A stretch of 40,688 nucleotides of DNA, from IMG/VR virus record IMGVR_UViG_3300011115_000550, positions 1 through 40,688 of that record; one strand, written 5' to 3'. This DNA comes from a virus. Both the position numbers and the translations under genes were made by a program. This document shows positions 28,968-37,098 of this stretch, piece after piece. Below the pieces are notes generated by a model. That model made no database searches, was not told the DNA's origin, and saw only the letters and a list, made by a program, of their open reading frames with translations. Numbering within the stretch: position 1 is the stretch's first letter; every line of letters begins with the position of its first letter.

Positions 28968-30398
28968 TTATGCCACCTTCTTTCCGGCTGCAGCCTTGGC
29001 CGCGTCCGTGTTTCCCATCAGCTCGCCGAAGACCGATTCGGCCTTCTCAGTGAGATCCTGTGTTGCTTTCACCAGCCGGATTCCGGCCGCTTCGCGCGCC
29101 GCGATGTCTTCTGCGGTCGGAGCCTGCCCGAAGGATAACGCGCCGCCCATGCCGGTGATTGCGCCCGAGCCGGTCATGGCCGCGATAAACTCGCCCATTG
29201 CCTTCGACTCGCGCAACACGGTCTCGTTAAACTTCGCGGTGTCGATGTTGCCGTCTGCCGTTTCCGGCAGCGCGCCTTCGAGGCACTGGGTGATGATCTT
29301 GTTTTTTGCCACGGCTGGCAGGCTCACCGATTCGAGCAGTGAGGTAGCCTGATCCCGGGCCGCGGTCCGGAGCAGCTGCGCACGGTACGGTGCGACTGCC
29401 TCCTGAATGAGTCGTTTGGTTGTCGCTTCGTCCATTTCGTCTGTCTCCTGTAAGATTCCTGCGTCTCGCGCCGCTTCAGCTAGCGCCATGCCACCGCGCC
29501 CGGCCTTGGTGACGTAATCCACGGATTCGGCATAATCAATGCTGCTGAGAACTGGTTTGCCGTCTACCGTTTTGCCTGATACTGAGCCGCCCGCGCGAAT
29601 CGAAAGACCGATGTGCGGAGCCCGTTCCTCGACCAGTTGCGCGTAGTCGGCCATGACTTTAGCCTCTGCGTACAGGCCCGGACCCTTTGCGCCGTTGTGC
29701 TGGTAGGTCGCGTCGGTCGTCAGGATGGCCGCGAGGTTGTTCAGATCGCCTTCGGGCCGCGCCGCCGATTCCTGCGCTGTCGGGTGGTTCCAGAACATCA
29801 GCGTTCCGGCCTTGAAATGTTTTGGGCCATCGCGCTCGAGAACGTCCGCGGGATAGTGTGCAGAAGATCCAGTGCCAGGCGATATCAGTTTTACGGGGTA
29901 GCGCGTCCGCGCCGCTTCCGTGCAGGTCACAGCGCCGAGCAGTTCACAGCCGCCCGATTCGACCAGCAAAACCGCCGAGGTTTTCGGCTTCGAAGCAGCT
30001 TCGGTCATCTTGCAGGTTGCGCCGAGCTTGCCAGCCGCGTCATGGATCGACTGAATCTGGCCCATGTCTCGTTTGCTGTTGCGGGCTCCCGCTTCGGCAA
30101 CTTCCGCCGTCTCAACTTCGTAGGTCGTCAGCGGGCACACGTCAACCGCAGCGGTTGTGTCGATCTTGGCTGTTGCGCCTGATATAGTGTACGGTGCCTT
30201 CTTCAGATCCGAGTTGTGCGAATAGACCACATCCCCGCTCTGATCGTCGCCGAAGACCGCCACGAGGTAACACCAGTCTGGTGTTTCTCGGCACATATCG
30301 TTCAGGGCGTCGCGCAGCCGCCGCTGGATGTCGTCGTGACACATAGCCGCCGCCGCTTCCTGTAACTTTTGGGCGAGAATCAGAAAACCGTTCTTCAT
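28968..30398 (-). CDS. Capsid maturation protease/scaffold fusion
   Basis: 476 residues from ATG 30398 (TTG at 30437 possible). Residues 1-130 are a helical N-terminal section; about 140-310 is a protease-like domain with SGGCELLGAVTCTEAARTRY, KHFKAGTLMFWNHPTAQESA and ERAPHIGLSIRAGGS, the His and Ser candidates of a herpes-type assemblin fold seen in phage protease-scaffolds. The C-terminal third is helical and Ala/Glu-rich (scaffold-like), ending AAKAAAGKKVA. Gene order protease-decoration-capsid is standard. Confidence 0.84.
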   Translation of the reverse strand: MKNGFLILAQKLQEAAAAMCHDDIQRRLRDALNDMCRETPDWCYLVAVFGDDQSGDVVYSHNSDLKKAPYTISGATAKIDTTAAVDVCPLTTYEVETAEVAEAGARNSKRDMGQIQSIHDAAGKLGATCKMTEAASKPKTSAVLLVESGGCELLGAVTCTEAARTRYPVKLISPGTGSSAHYPADVLERDGPKHFKAGTLMFWNHPTAQESAARPEGDLNNLAAILTTDATYQHNGAKGPGLYAEAKVMADYAQLVEERAPHIGLSIRAGGSVSGKTVDGKPVLSSIDYAESVDYVTKAGRGGMALAEAARDAGILQETDEMDEATTKRLIQEAVAPYRAQLLRTAARDQATSLLESVSLPAVAKNKIITQCLEGALPETADGNIDTAKFNETVLRESKAMGEFIAAMTGSGAITGMGGALSFGQAPTAEDIAAREAAGIRLVKATQDLTEKAESVFGELMGNTDAAKAAAGKKVA

Positions 30399-30437
30399 CT
30401 GCCCGCAATCGTAAACGAGTTGCCCCAGTTCGAACAA

Positions 30438-30463
30438 TAGAAACGTGTATTATCGTAGTCGAT
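30438..30463. promoter_or_regulatory. Candidate divergent promoter pair between protease and plus-strand gene
   Basis: TATTAT (30448-30453, plus strand) lies ten bases before ATG 30464. On the minus strand the same bases read GATAAT, a -10 for the protease gene. The boxes overlap, so the two directions would compete. -35 boxes are weak. Confidence 0.4.
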
Positions 30464-30739
30464 ATGCTGAAATGCACTGTTGACGACTGCACAAACGACC
30501 GCGCGGACCAAAACCCGAAAGCTACCAACCGTCACTGCCGGCAGCATCAGGCCGAAACGCAGGCCAAATACAAAGCCACACTACTCGATCAGAAGCACGG
30601 AAAAGGGTTTTCTGAAGGTGTTTCGGCGATGCGTGATTGCCTGGCAGATGCGTTCAACCAGGTTGGGTCCGGAAGTTACGATGGATATGAAATCGCCGCG
30701 CTGATCCGGAAGGCACCCGGTCCGCTCCCTATTGCGTAA
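30464..30739 (+). CDS. Small zinc-finger protein on the opposite strand
   Basis: 91 residues, plus strand within the minus-strand head module. Cys4, Cys9, Cys25 and His28 (CTVDDCTNDR...HCRQHQ) make a zinc site; the rest is helical with a basic middle (ETQAKYKATLLDQKHGKGFS). It converges on, and overlaps by 11 bases, a minus-strand small gene. No family recognised. Its own promoter and orientation suggest a moron or early-expressed regulator. Confidence 0.6.
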   Translation: MLKCTVDDCTNDRADQNPKATNRHCRQHQAETQAKYKATLLDQKHGKGFSEGVSAMRDCLADAFNQVGSGSYDGYEIAALIRKAPGPLPIA

Positions 30740-30887
30740 GAGCCTGTTGTAGCGCCTGGACCAGAAGTGCCCGGTGAGCAGCCTCGCGGCTCTGCTCCAC
30801 CTGTAACGCCTGCCATTTCGGCATCCCATCGACCAGCATGGCGTCGTGCCTCGCGTCGATCAGCCGCGCCGCCTCTAAGTGGCCCAT
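30729..30887 (-). CDS. Small helical protein
   Basis: 52 residues from ATG 30887, overlapping the gene upstream by 13 bases. Amphipathic helices (HLEAARLIDARHDAMLVDG, WQALQVEQSREAAHRALLVQ). No family recognised; located between a beta-rich structural-type protein and the plus-strand zinc-finger gene. The good helical periodicity and coupling support a real gene. Confidence 0.55.
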   Translation of the reverse strand: MGHLEAARLIDARHDAMLVDGMPKWQALQVEQSREAAHRALLVQALQQALTQ

Positions 30888-31156
30888 GTAACGCTGACGG
30901 TCGTTCCGGTCGGAACGTATAGGAACGCTTGCGTGAGGTCGAGCCGGTCGGTGATATCCGCCTCGCTCGCCGCAAACTGGGTGACGGTCGAAGCCGCCAG
31001 CGATGTGCCCCGAGTCGCCGAAACGTTGGTATCGCCGAACCGTGCAGTGCCGCCCGTAGCCGCGAGCCATAGACGCCTGGCAAACTGGCCCTGTGTCGTC
31101 GAGATTGCTACTTTTGCATTTGCGCCGACGATATCGGCCGCTGTCTGGATGGTCAT
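30875..31156 (-). CDS. Small beta-rich virion-type protein
   Basis: 93 residues from ATG 31156. VGANAKVAISTTQGQFARRL, GGTARFGDTNVSATRGTSLA and AFLYVPTGTTVSVTWAT give an all-beta, Thr/Ala-rich protein, typical of phage head-decorating or fibre-like small structural subunits. It begins seven bases after a TATAAT box, so its mRNA is probably leaderless. Not recognised by name. Confidence 0.6.
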   Translation of the reverse strand: MTIQTAADIVGANAKVAISTTQGQFARRLWLAATGGTARFGDTNVSATRGTSLAASTVTQFAASEADITDRLDLTQAFLYVPTGTTVSVTWAT

Positions 31157-31185
31157 GCCCAAAATTATACGGCATAATCGAAGGC
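31157..31185. promoter_or_regulatory. Divergent leaderless promoter pair
   Basis: Minus strand: consensus TATAAT at 31169-31164, seven bases before ATG 31156. Plus strand: CATAAT at 31173-31178, seven bases before GTG 31186, with TGGTCA at 31150-31155 (17-base spacer) as a weak -35. Both transcripts would begin at or next to their start codons. Confidence 0.55.
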
Positions 31186-31629
31186 GTGAACATCCGAGCG
31201 TCCGCAGACTTCAAGCCGGGCAACATCGCGGCCATCGAGCAGGCCATCACGAAACGCGCGATTGCCGCTGTGACCCAAGGAACGCAGGTTGTCGAGACCG
31301 CCGCGAAAACTCTGGTGCCGCGCGATACCGGCGAGCTGGCTGGCAGCATCGGAAGCGTAGTCACGCTGACGGGCCGCACCGTGGTCGGAACTATCTATGC
31401 AGCCGCGAAACACGCCGCGTTTGTCGAGTACGGTACCGGGCTCATCGGCCAGGCCAACCCGCACGGGCCGCTTCCACAGACTGGTGTTCCGTTCACGGGC
31501 CGGTGGATTTACGATTATAAAAACCAGCAGTGGCAGGGTATGCCGGCGCAGCCGTACATGCGCCCGGCCCTCGACCAGTCAGGCCCGGCAATCCTTGGAG
31601 CTTTCAGGGATCAGGGATTCAAGGTCTAA
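31186..31629 (+). CDS. HK97 gp10-like head-tail/tail-completion protein, inverted
   Basis: 147 residues from GTG 31186. VPRDTGELAGSIGSVVTLTG, AAAKHAAFVEYGTGLIGQ and QPYMRPALDQSGPAILGAFR are the conserved DTGxLxxSI, YxxFVExGTG and MRPAL motifs of HK97 gp10-like proteins, which form part of the neck/tail junction. It is on the plus strand, opposite all other structural genes, convergent with the MuF-like gene (4-base overlap), and has its own near-leaderless promoter. Family call is strong; why it is inverted is unclear. Confidence 0.88.
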   Translation: MNIRASADFKPGNIAAIEQAITKRAIAAVTQGTQVVETAAKTLVPRDTGELAGSIGSVVTLTGRTVVGTIYAAAKHAAFVEYGTGLIGQANPHGPLPQTGVPFTGRWIYDYKNQQWQGMPAQPYMRPALDQSGPAILGAFRDQGFKV

Positions 31630-32426
31630 GCCTTCAGCCGGAAGTCGAGCGAACAAAAGCAGCGCGGGTGTGCGCACGGCAGCTGGTCCCCACTGAGGAA
31701 TGCGTCGGTGATCCCGATCCAGCCTTCCGCCTCGTTGTCGATGCAGATCTGGCACGGGTTGCCCGATTCCGTCACCCACTCTTTTTCGTTTAGCCCGGCT
31801 GCCGTCGCCATCTCGCTCCGACCCCAGTTGTAGGCGTTGTTAACCTCGGTCTGAGCAATCATTTCCGCGCGAACGCTTGAGAACTGCCGCACCTCGGCCT
31901 GTATCGCCCGGGTGATCTGGTCTGCTGTCCCTCCCGACTGCACCGCGCCGGTGATGGCCGCCCGAATCCGCTGTTTCGTGGTCTCCGCGAAGTCGCCAGT
32001 CAACTTGCCGAGCGAATTCCGCTCCAGATACCCGGACATTGCCGTGTCCGGGATCCTCGCGCCCGACGCCAGTTCGGATTCCAACTGCGCCTCAGCCTTC
32101 CTGATGGCATAAGAGATCAGCGCCTGGTAATCAGCCTGCTCCGTTGCTGTTGCCGTGAAGATCAGTGGGGAAACGGAATCGGGGAAGTATTGTAGCGCCC
32201 GGTCCTCCGCGTCTTCCTTCTCCGACTCCTGCAGCCGTGGCCGCACCGCATCAACGATATCCGCGCCCTGCCGTTTGAACATACCGGCCATCAGGCGTTT
32301 GACCTTCCGATGAATCGGGTTGATGGACCGCGCGTGTACACGGTGCCGAAGAGACCGCCGCTCTGACGCCTCGATGAATTCCACAGCCGCAGCCGCCAGG
32401 TCGAGCGCCTCGGCCAGCCCGATCAT
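31626..32426 (-). CDS. MuF/SPP1 gp7-like head morphogenesis protein
   Basis: 266 residues. A helical N-terminal half (RHRVHARSINPIHRKVKRLM, SEKEDAEDRALQYFPDSVSP) and the C-terminal MuF core: VRAEMIAQTEVNNAYNWGRS, WVTESGNPCQICIDNEAEGW, and LPCAHPRCFCSLDFRL, the conserved AQTE and C-x-x-C...HP.C segments of the family. These minor head proteins assist capsid assembly or DNA ejection. Located after the portal, as usual. Confidence 0.9.
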   Translation of the reverse strand: MIGLAEALDLAAAAVEFIEASERRSLRHRVHARSINPIHRKVKRLMAGMFKRQGADIVDAVRPRLQESEKEDAEDRALQYFPDSVSPLIFTATATEQADYQALISYAIRKAEAQLESELASGARIPDTAMSGYLERNSLGKLTGDFAETTKQRIRAAITGAVQSGGTADQITRAIQAEVRQFSSVRAEMIAQTEVNNAYNWGRSEMATAAGLNEKEWVTESGNPCQICIDNEAEGWIGITDAFLSGDQLPCAHPRCFCSLDFRLKA

Positions 32427-32491
32427 GCCCGGGCCAATATCATCGTGCAGTGCTGAAGTGTGGCGAGGATCATGTCAAACTTCATCGTCAT
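32423..32491 (-). CDS. Very small peptide before the MuF gene
   Basis: A 22-codon frame, ATG at 32491 (MTMKFDMILATLQHCTMILA), ending in an ATGA overlap with the MuF-like gene. It starts just after the stop of the membrane protein, with AAGGCAG upstream. Short and mildly hydrophobic; may be a coupling peptide only. Confidence 0.35.
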   Translation of the reverse strand: MTMKFDMILATLQHCTMILARA

Positions 32492-32496
32492 CTGCC

Positions 32497-32748
32497 TTAC
32501 GGCTTGGGTGCGTGCGCAAAAGCAGACAGCAGCGTCGTAATTACCGGGACTGCGGCCACGATTGCAGCACCAATCAGGGCAATCTTTGTTCCGAGTCGCG
32601 CAAACTCGATCTTCATGTCCGTTATGTCCTGATTCATCGTTACGTGCCGCCTCTCGTCCTGCTTCTCGTGTTCGTCGAATCTGGTGGAAAGAACTCCGAT
32701 TGCGTAACCCCAGTCCGTGTGATTCGTGCTCTGCTGTTTTGGCTCCAT
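32497..32748 (-). CDS. Coiled-coil/membrane protein, XhlA-like
   Basis: 83 residues. Residues 20-52 form a charged coiled coil (TRFDEHEKQDERRHVTMNQD), and 55-76 a C-terminal membrane helix (KIALIGAAIVAAVPVITTLL). This is the layout of XhlA/hemolysin-type holin accessories and of some tail-associated anchors. A second lysis-type candidate in the head module, far from the holin candidate. Function by topology only. Confidence 0.6.
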   Translation of the reverse strand: MEPKQQSTNHTDWGYAIGVLSTRFDEHEKQDERRHVTMNQDITDMKIEFARLGTKIALIGAAIVAAVPVITTLLSAFAHAPKP

Positions 32749-32760
32749 CGGGCTCCATAC

Positions 32761-33048
32761 TCAGTTCGTTCTGAATATCTGAACATCACATACCGGCGTC
32801 CAGTGCCGAACCTGCCCGACCATTTCCGCCGTCCATTCCGCCCCGCAATTCGGGCATGCCCACCTGTCGCCGCTCCGCATTGCACGCATCAGCCGTGAGG
32901 TACAGCAGTCATCGGACGCAAAGGTTTCCAGCGGACCGGCCGGCAAAGGTTCCTGCAGCTTGACCGCATGTGCCGCCTTGACCTGCTCGGCCGCACCGCA
33001 TGTGCATCGATCCACCGCTTCGCGCAGTTCCCGATATGTCGCGCTCAT
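32761..33048 (-). CDS. Small cysteine-rich zinc-binding protein
   Basis: 95 residues. Cys15-x-Cys17 (RCTCGAA), Cys48-Cys49, Cys65-x2-Cys68 (CPNCGAEW) and Cys86 could bind one or two zinc ions. Starts by ATGA overlap with the portal stop. CPNCGAEW is a standard ribbon knuckle. No family recognised; nucleic-acid or assembly role possible. Confidence 0.68.
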   Translation of the reverse strand: MSATYRELREAVDRCTCGAAEQVKAAHAVKLQEPLPAGPLETFASDDCCTSRLMRAMRSGDRWACPNCGAEWTAEMVGQVRHWTPVCDVQIFRTN

Positions 33049-34982
33049 GACTGCAGCCGCTCGGAGAACCGCTTTGCCGCCTCGATCAGCCGCCTTGCTT
33101 CCTGCGTGGTTTGTTTTGCCACCGGCACCGCGGGCTCCACGGGCTCGTCAGGCTTTCGCCGCACCGGGTCGTATAGGTCCGGTCCGGTGTCTGGATACTG
33201 CTGGTCCACCAAGTCATCGCCGCCGTCAATATCAAGCAGAGTGTACAGTTTGCGCACTCCGGCCCGCTCGTCGATGCCCGCAATCGATCCGGTGCCCAGT
33301 GTCATCGCCTGAACCACCGCGCCGACCTCGTTCGGTATGTCGCCTTCGAGGATCGAAGGAAACGTGACCATGACCTCGACGCGCACGGGATTCGGTGCCG
33401 CCGCCTCATACCTGACTGTCTCGCCGCGCTTCGACACCCGCCGCGCCTCCGCGATCACCACGGCATTTGCCGGCACTTTGCGCCGGTTGACTGCCTCGCG
33501 CAGCGTACCGCTGGTCGCGCCCATGTTGACCTGCAGAACATATTTCGCAATCGTGACCAGATCATCACGCCACGCCTCCTGCTTTTCCAGAAAATTGAGT
33601 TCGGTCGGTCGGTCGAGCGATTGGGCTGTTGCCAGGTTGCCGGTGCTGACGTCGCCGCCGAACGTCTCCGGAATCCCGAACACCCGCCAGACCATTAACT
33701 CAAAACGCCGCACTTCCTCCGGATCTCCACCGGCCCCAGTCGTTTTGAACGCCTGCAGGCTGGTGCCCGGGCCGCTGGCAAACGTACTGCCGTTGACCGC
33801 ACTCGGGTTCTGATCCCACAGCGCGGAAGCCGGTCCCACTGTGGTGCTCAACTGCGCCTTCACGCCTTCCAGTGCAGCTGGGCCACCCTTCGTGGTGATC
33901 GTCATCGCCACCTGCGCGAGCGCCTGCTTTACAGTCGCGCAAGCCTCCAAAAACCGCTTCGAGGCTTTCGCCCAGTCGAGCGCCGCGTACACCAGCGGGC
34001 AGCCGAACAGCCACTTCGAGACGGCCCCGCATTTCCGGTGCAGCACCGGCGTTTCCCACATCACCGGGTGCCCGTTGATCTGCTTCGGCTTCTCTGCCGG
34101 GTAGTACCCAAGCGCGGGATACCACGCATATTGTGACTTGGTGGACGTGCTCCCGGTCTTCGGGTCGAAGATCCGCTGCGTCCACACCCGCTGATAATAC
34201 TGCGGGCTGTCCGAATCGTCCGGGTCGGTGACAATCTCCTGAATCTCAAGCGCGTCGATCATGCGAACGTTGACTTCGCCGGTGTTTATCTTGTCCGAGA
34301 ACAGTGCGAAAAACAGGTTGCCGTCGTACATCTTGCGCCGCTCAAGGTCGGCCAGCGCAATCTGGCCCAAAGTGCGCTTGTTCCGTTCAAAGAACGTTTT
34401 TAGGACGTCGTTCGCGTCCGCATCCGGGCTCGACACCTCGACGCCGCGCCCAAACACGTACTGCGCCGTCACGTTAATTCCCCGCTGAATCGTCGGATTC
34501 TTGACGTAGTTCAGCCGCGAAATCATGATTATCTGCTGGATGCCCCACCGGGAAAACTCCAGCCACGACATATTGACCTGCCGCTGCCAGCCCACGTTCT
34601 GCAATGCGAGGTTGATGTCGCTGAATGCGCCCACCGCGCCAGCCGGAACCGATTCCTGCAGGTCCAGGCTGTTGGATCCGGACCGAAGGCTTTCCAGCGC
34701 CGCGCCGATCATGCGGTCGGTATCTGCCACCACACCGGCTGGAACCCGCCACGGTCCAGAACCAGCCATTGCGCGCGCCTCGACCAGTTCCGAGATACGC
34801 TCCAGCGCCTCCGCGTTGTTCATGCGATCCATAGCCTGATTCCGCGCGGACACGTCGTCGAGCTTGTGATTGAGCCACCGGTTTTCGTTGCGGAGTTGCG
34901 ATGTCTGGTCTACGGGTGGATTGAGCCATCGAAGCGCCCGGGTGCAGATTTGCTCGATGAAAGTCCGGAATCTTTGCCGCAT
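33045..34982 (-). CDS. Portal protein
   Basis: 645 residues, long for a portal. LVEARAMAGSGPWRVPAG, then YVKNPTIQRGINVTAQYVFG, RKMYDGNLFFALFSDKINTG, RMIDALEIQEIVTDPDDSDS, DWAKASKRFLEACATVKQAL and VWRVFGIPETFGGDVSTGNL give the portal clip, stem and crown order; GIPETFGG and LATAQSLDRPTELNF are diagnostic. Dodecameric DNA gate; partner of TerL. It is first in the head module, preceded by a terminator and a promoter, and separated from terL by the glycan island. Confidence 0.94.
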   Translation of the reverse strand: MRQRFRTFIEQICTRALRWLNPPVDQTSQLRNENRWLNHKLDDVSARNQAMDRMNNAEALERISELVEARAMAGSGPWRVPAGVVADTDRMIGAALESLRSGSNSLDLQESVPAGAVGAFSDINLALQNVGWQRQVNMSWLEFSRWGIQQIIMISRLNYVKNPTIQRGINVTAQYVFGRGVEVSSPDADANDVLKTFFERNKRTLGQIALADLERRKMYDGNLFFALFSDKINTGEVNVRMIDALEIQEIVTDPDDSDSPQYYQRVWTQRIFDPKTGSTSTKSQYAWYPALGYYPAEKPKQINGHPVMWETPVLHRKCGAVSKWLFGCPLVYAALDWAKASKRFLEACATVKQALAQVAMTITTKGGPAALEGVKAQLSTTVGPASALWDQNPSAVNGSTFASGPGTSLQAFKTTGAGGDPEEVRRFELMVWRVFGIPETFGGDVSTGNLATAQSLDRPTELNFLEKQEAWRDDLVTIAKYVLQVNMGATSGTLREAVNRRKVPANAVVIAEARRVSKRGETVRYEAAAPNPVRVEVMVTFPSILEGDIPNEVGAVVQAMTLGTGSIAGIDERAGVRKLYTLLDIDGGDDLVDQQYPDTGPDLYDPVRRKPDEPVEPAVPVAKQTTQEARRLIEAAKRFSERLQS

Positions 34983-34994
34983 GGTGTAAGGGTA

Positions 34995-35033
34995 TCAAAA
35001 ACAAAGGACCGAAGCCTTCAGAGCTATCGGTCC
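34995..35033 (-). terminator. Rho-independent terminator upstream of the portal gene
   Basis: Stem GGACCGA/TCGGTCC followed on the minus strand by TTTGTTTTTGAT, at the end of the glycan island just before the portal start. Confidence 0.82.
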
Positions 35034-35065
35034 GATGTTGCACCAGATGGGACTGTCCGAAATTC

Positions 35066-35074
35066 AGTATAGCA
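35066..35074 (-). promoter_or_regulatory. Extended -10 promoter before the terminator and portal gene
   Basis: TGCTATACT on the minus strand, an extended -10 box. Start near 35059. The terminator follows within 65 bases, so this promoter yields either a short RNA or, with readthrough, the portal transcript. Confidence 0.5.
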
Positions 35075-35077
35075 ATA

Positions 35078-35953
35078 TCAGGCCACACCGAACAGGTTCA
35101 GGCCCGCAAAATAGGCTGCGCCGTGCTCGCGCATCAGCCGCCGCACTTCCGCTTCCTGCCACGGTTCTCCGTCTGGATGATAGTATGACTGGTCAATCAC
35201 ACCGCGCTTCCATTCGTCCGGAACCGGCGAAAATTGCCACGTTGCGGCCGGCGATGCATGGTTGCCGAAAATCGCCAGACTGTACATCTGGTCGATTTCG
35301 GCCACCGACTTATTCGGCCAGCGGAGCCGCTCCGTGACCTTGTACAGCGCGTGTTTCGCCACCAGCCGCCGCTCGCACGCCCCCCAGTAATGGAGTACAC
35401 CGCCCGCTCCGTGCTGGAATGGCCGGTATTCCGGCATCCCGTGCCGTGGCTCCCGGCAATGGAACTTATCGCCGCTCCAGCCCATGCTGAAGTTGTCAGG
35501 GAACGCCACAGTAACCCACCGATGGCCCCAGATGCCGTTCTCGTGATATTCGTCGGTCCCGTTACGCATCTGGTAGAGCGGAAGTTGAAACGCGCTGCCA
35601 GTCGCAGAATACTCGATTGCGAACCGCAACCGCTCTATAGTATTTGAATTTGTGAGGTTCGCTGTCATGACCTCGTCAGCGTCCACGATGGCAATATGGG
35701 TTGCGCCGTTCTGCCGCGCGATCTCTAGCGACTCCTGCCGGTGCCGCATTTCGTCCCACATCGGATCCGGATGGTGAATCAGGTGCACCCGGCCCGGATG
35801 GTCCGCCATAACAGACCGGATGATGTCCTGCGAGGTGTCCGTGCACGCATGGAGCCCGACGACCAACTCGTCGCACCAGAGCAGCGCCACCCGCGCGGAC
35901 ATGCCTAATATCCAGCCTTCGTTCCGGACCGGCATTAGCCCTATAAGTTTCAT
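35078..35953 (-). CDS. Family 2-like glycosyltransferase
   Basis: 291 residues from ATG 35953. Opens with MKLIGLMPVRNEGWILGMSA, typical of GT2 enzymes, with DIIRSVMADHPGRVHLIHHP and the metal-site THIAIVDADEVMTAN (DxD-type). C-terminal half is Trp-rich (WGHRWVTVAFPDNFSMGWSG), probably the acceptor region. Third of four glycosyltransferases; last gene of the island before the terminator. Substrate unknown. Confidence 0.85.
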   Translation of the reverse strand: MKLIGLMPVRNEGWILGMSARVALLWCDELVVGLHACTDTSQDIIRSVMADHPGRVHLIHHPDPMWDEMRHRQESLEIARQNGATHIAIVDADEVMTANLTNSNTIERLRFAIEYSATGSAFQLPLYQMRNGTDEYHENGIWGHRWVTVAFPDNFSMGWSGDKFHCREPRHGMPEYRPFQHGAGGVLHYWGACERRLVAKHALYKVTERLRWPNKSVAEIDQMYSLAIFGNHASPAATWQFSPVPDEWKRGVIDQSYYHPDGEPWQEAEVRRLMREHGAAYFAGLNLFGVA

Positions 35954-35972
35954 CCAAACAACTCCATCCGCA

Positions 35973-36674
35973 TCAGTAACCTCCGTCCGCGACCAGAATC
36001 GTATTCGGCTCGTGCACCCCATCTGCCGTCCCATACGCGAAGAATTCAGGTGGATCTGTCAGCGGGATCGAATGCCGATAGGCCAACACGCTCAGCGCCG
36101 TCTGGTCGTGCCGGTGTCCGAGAACCTCCGGACCGCCGCACGGTGACTGCCGCCCGACGCCCGGCCCGTTCTTCCACGGTCCGCAAAATGCCCGCGTCTC
36201 CATCCCGAGCCGCACGTACTCGTCGAGCAGCGCCATGCCGCTCGCGTGCCGCAGTGACACCGCGAACGCCGTTGCCACCACATGCGGAATCCGAGAGTTA
36301 AGAATCCGAGCCGTGTCGATGTGTTCGCCCGGAAACAGCGTCTTGTATGCCGCATCTGCGGTCCACTGGTTGTTCATCCAGCCGTTTCGGCTGATCCACG
36401 CCCCGTGCTTCTCTGCCTCGTACCAGATTGGGTCGAGATCAGAGACCGGGTAGATACAGGCATCTGCCCACATCAGCATGTCGAAACCTTCCGCTGCCGC
36501 CAATTCCATCGCAGCCGGTTTGAACGCATACGGGATATCGTTGTGTGCCGGCGAACCTTCCGGCAGATCATCGAACGTTATGTGTATCTCTCCAAGCGCC
36601 TGAAGTCGATCCGTTAGCCGATTCATGCCATTCCGGTACGATCCCGTCGCTACTGTTACCACCGCTCTGCTCAT
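35973..36674 (-). CDS. Glycosyltransferase-like protein
   Basis: 233 residues, starting in an ATGA overlap with the zinc-ribbon-type gene. ALGEIHITFDDLPEGSPAHN, then FDMLMWADACIYPVSDLDPI (a WADACIYP metal-site-like motif), RNGWMNNQWTADAAYKTLFP and GHRHDQTALSVLAYRHSIPL resemble phage and LPS sugar transferases of the GT8/GT-A type. Acceptor unknown. Fourth transferase of the island. Confidence 0.75.
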   Translation of the reverse strand: MSRAVVTVATGSYRNGMNRLTDRLQALGEIHITFDDLPEGSPAHNDIPYAFKPAAMELAAAEGFDMLMWADACIYPVSDLDPIWYEAEKHGAWISRNGWMNNQWTADAAYKTLFPGEHIDTARILNSRIPHVVATAFAVSLRHASGMALLDEYVRLGMETRAFCGPWKNGPGVGRQSPCGGPEVLGHRHDQTALSVLAYRHSIPLTDPPEFFAYGTADGVHEPNTILVADGGY

Positions 36675-37027
36675 ATGTGCTCCTGCGTGCCGGGCCGCTT
36701 AGGTACTGGTCCGTGAGACAAATACCCTCGCGTTTTTTTGCCGCATCGAAGGCATAGAATCCGCACCACTCCATCGCGTGCCGTTGCCCCTGCGCGCCGC
36801 CATTCGTGCCTCGCCGCCAAAGCGCACTGCTTCGGTTTCTCGTCGAGCCAGGGTAGTATCGTCACCGATGCGGCTGGCATTCTGCGAGGCTGTCGCATCA
36901 CATTAGTCATGCTCTGTACCGGCAGAGATATGCTTCGCGGTGGATCGTCACTGTGATTTGCTTCCAGCCGGGTCCATAGCGGAGTTATCCCGGCTTTGAT
37001 TTTGTCGATTAGTTCGCGGTCAATCAT
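36671..37027 (-). CDS. Hypothetical protein with C-terminal zinc-knuckle-like region
   Basis: 118 residues if started at ATG 37027 (MIDRELIDKIKAGITPLW); a GTG at 37102 would overlap the FkbM stop and add 25 residues. The middle is Pro/Ser-rich (PPRSISLPVQSMTNVMRQPR). HEWRRAGATARDGVVRILCL and CLRCGK near the end could bind zinc with His/Cys. Lies between the FkbM methyltransferase and a glycosyltransferase. No family recognised. Confidence 0.58.
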   Translation of the reverse strand: MIDRELIDKIKAGITPLWTRLEANHSDDPPRSISLPVQSMTNVMRQPRRMPAASVTILPWLDEKPKQCALAARHEWRRAGATARDGVVRILCLRCGKKTRGYLSHGPVPKRPGTQEHI

Positions 37028-37074
37028 ATATTTAGCGCTTTCTTCAGCGCCCACCAAAGCACCCAGACGAACAC
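37024..37074 (-). CDS. Possible 16-residue membrane peptide
   Basis: GTG 37074 to a TGA overlapping ATG 37027 (ATGA). Sequence VFVWVLWWALKKALNI is a short hydrophobic helix with two Lys. The perfect overlap favours translation, but the size makes it uncertain. Confidence 0.28.
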   Translation of the reverse strand: MFVWVLWWALKKALNI

Positions 37075-37098
37075 CGCGCCGGGTCACCAGTTCGCCAA

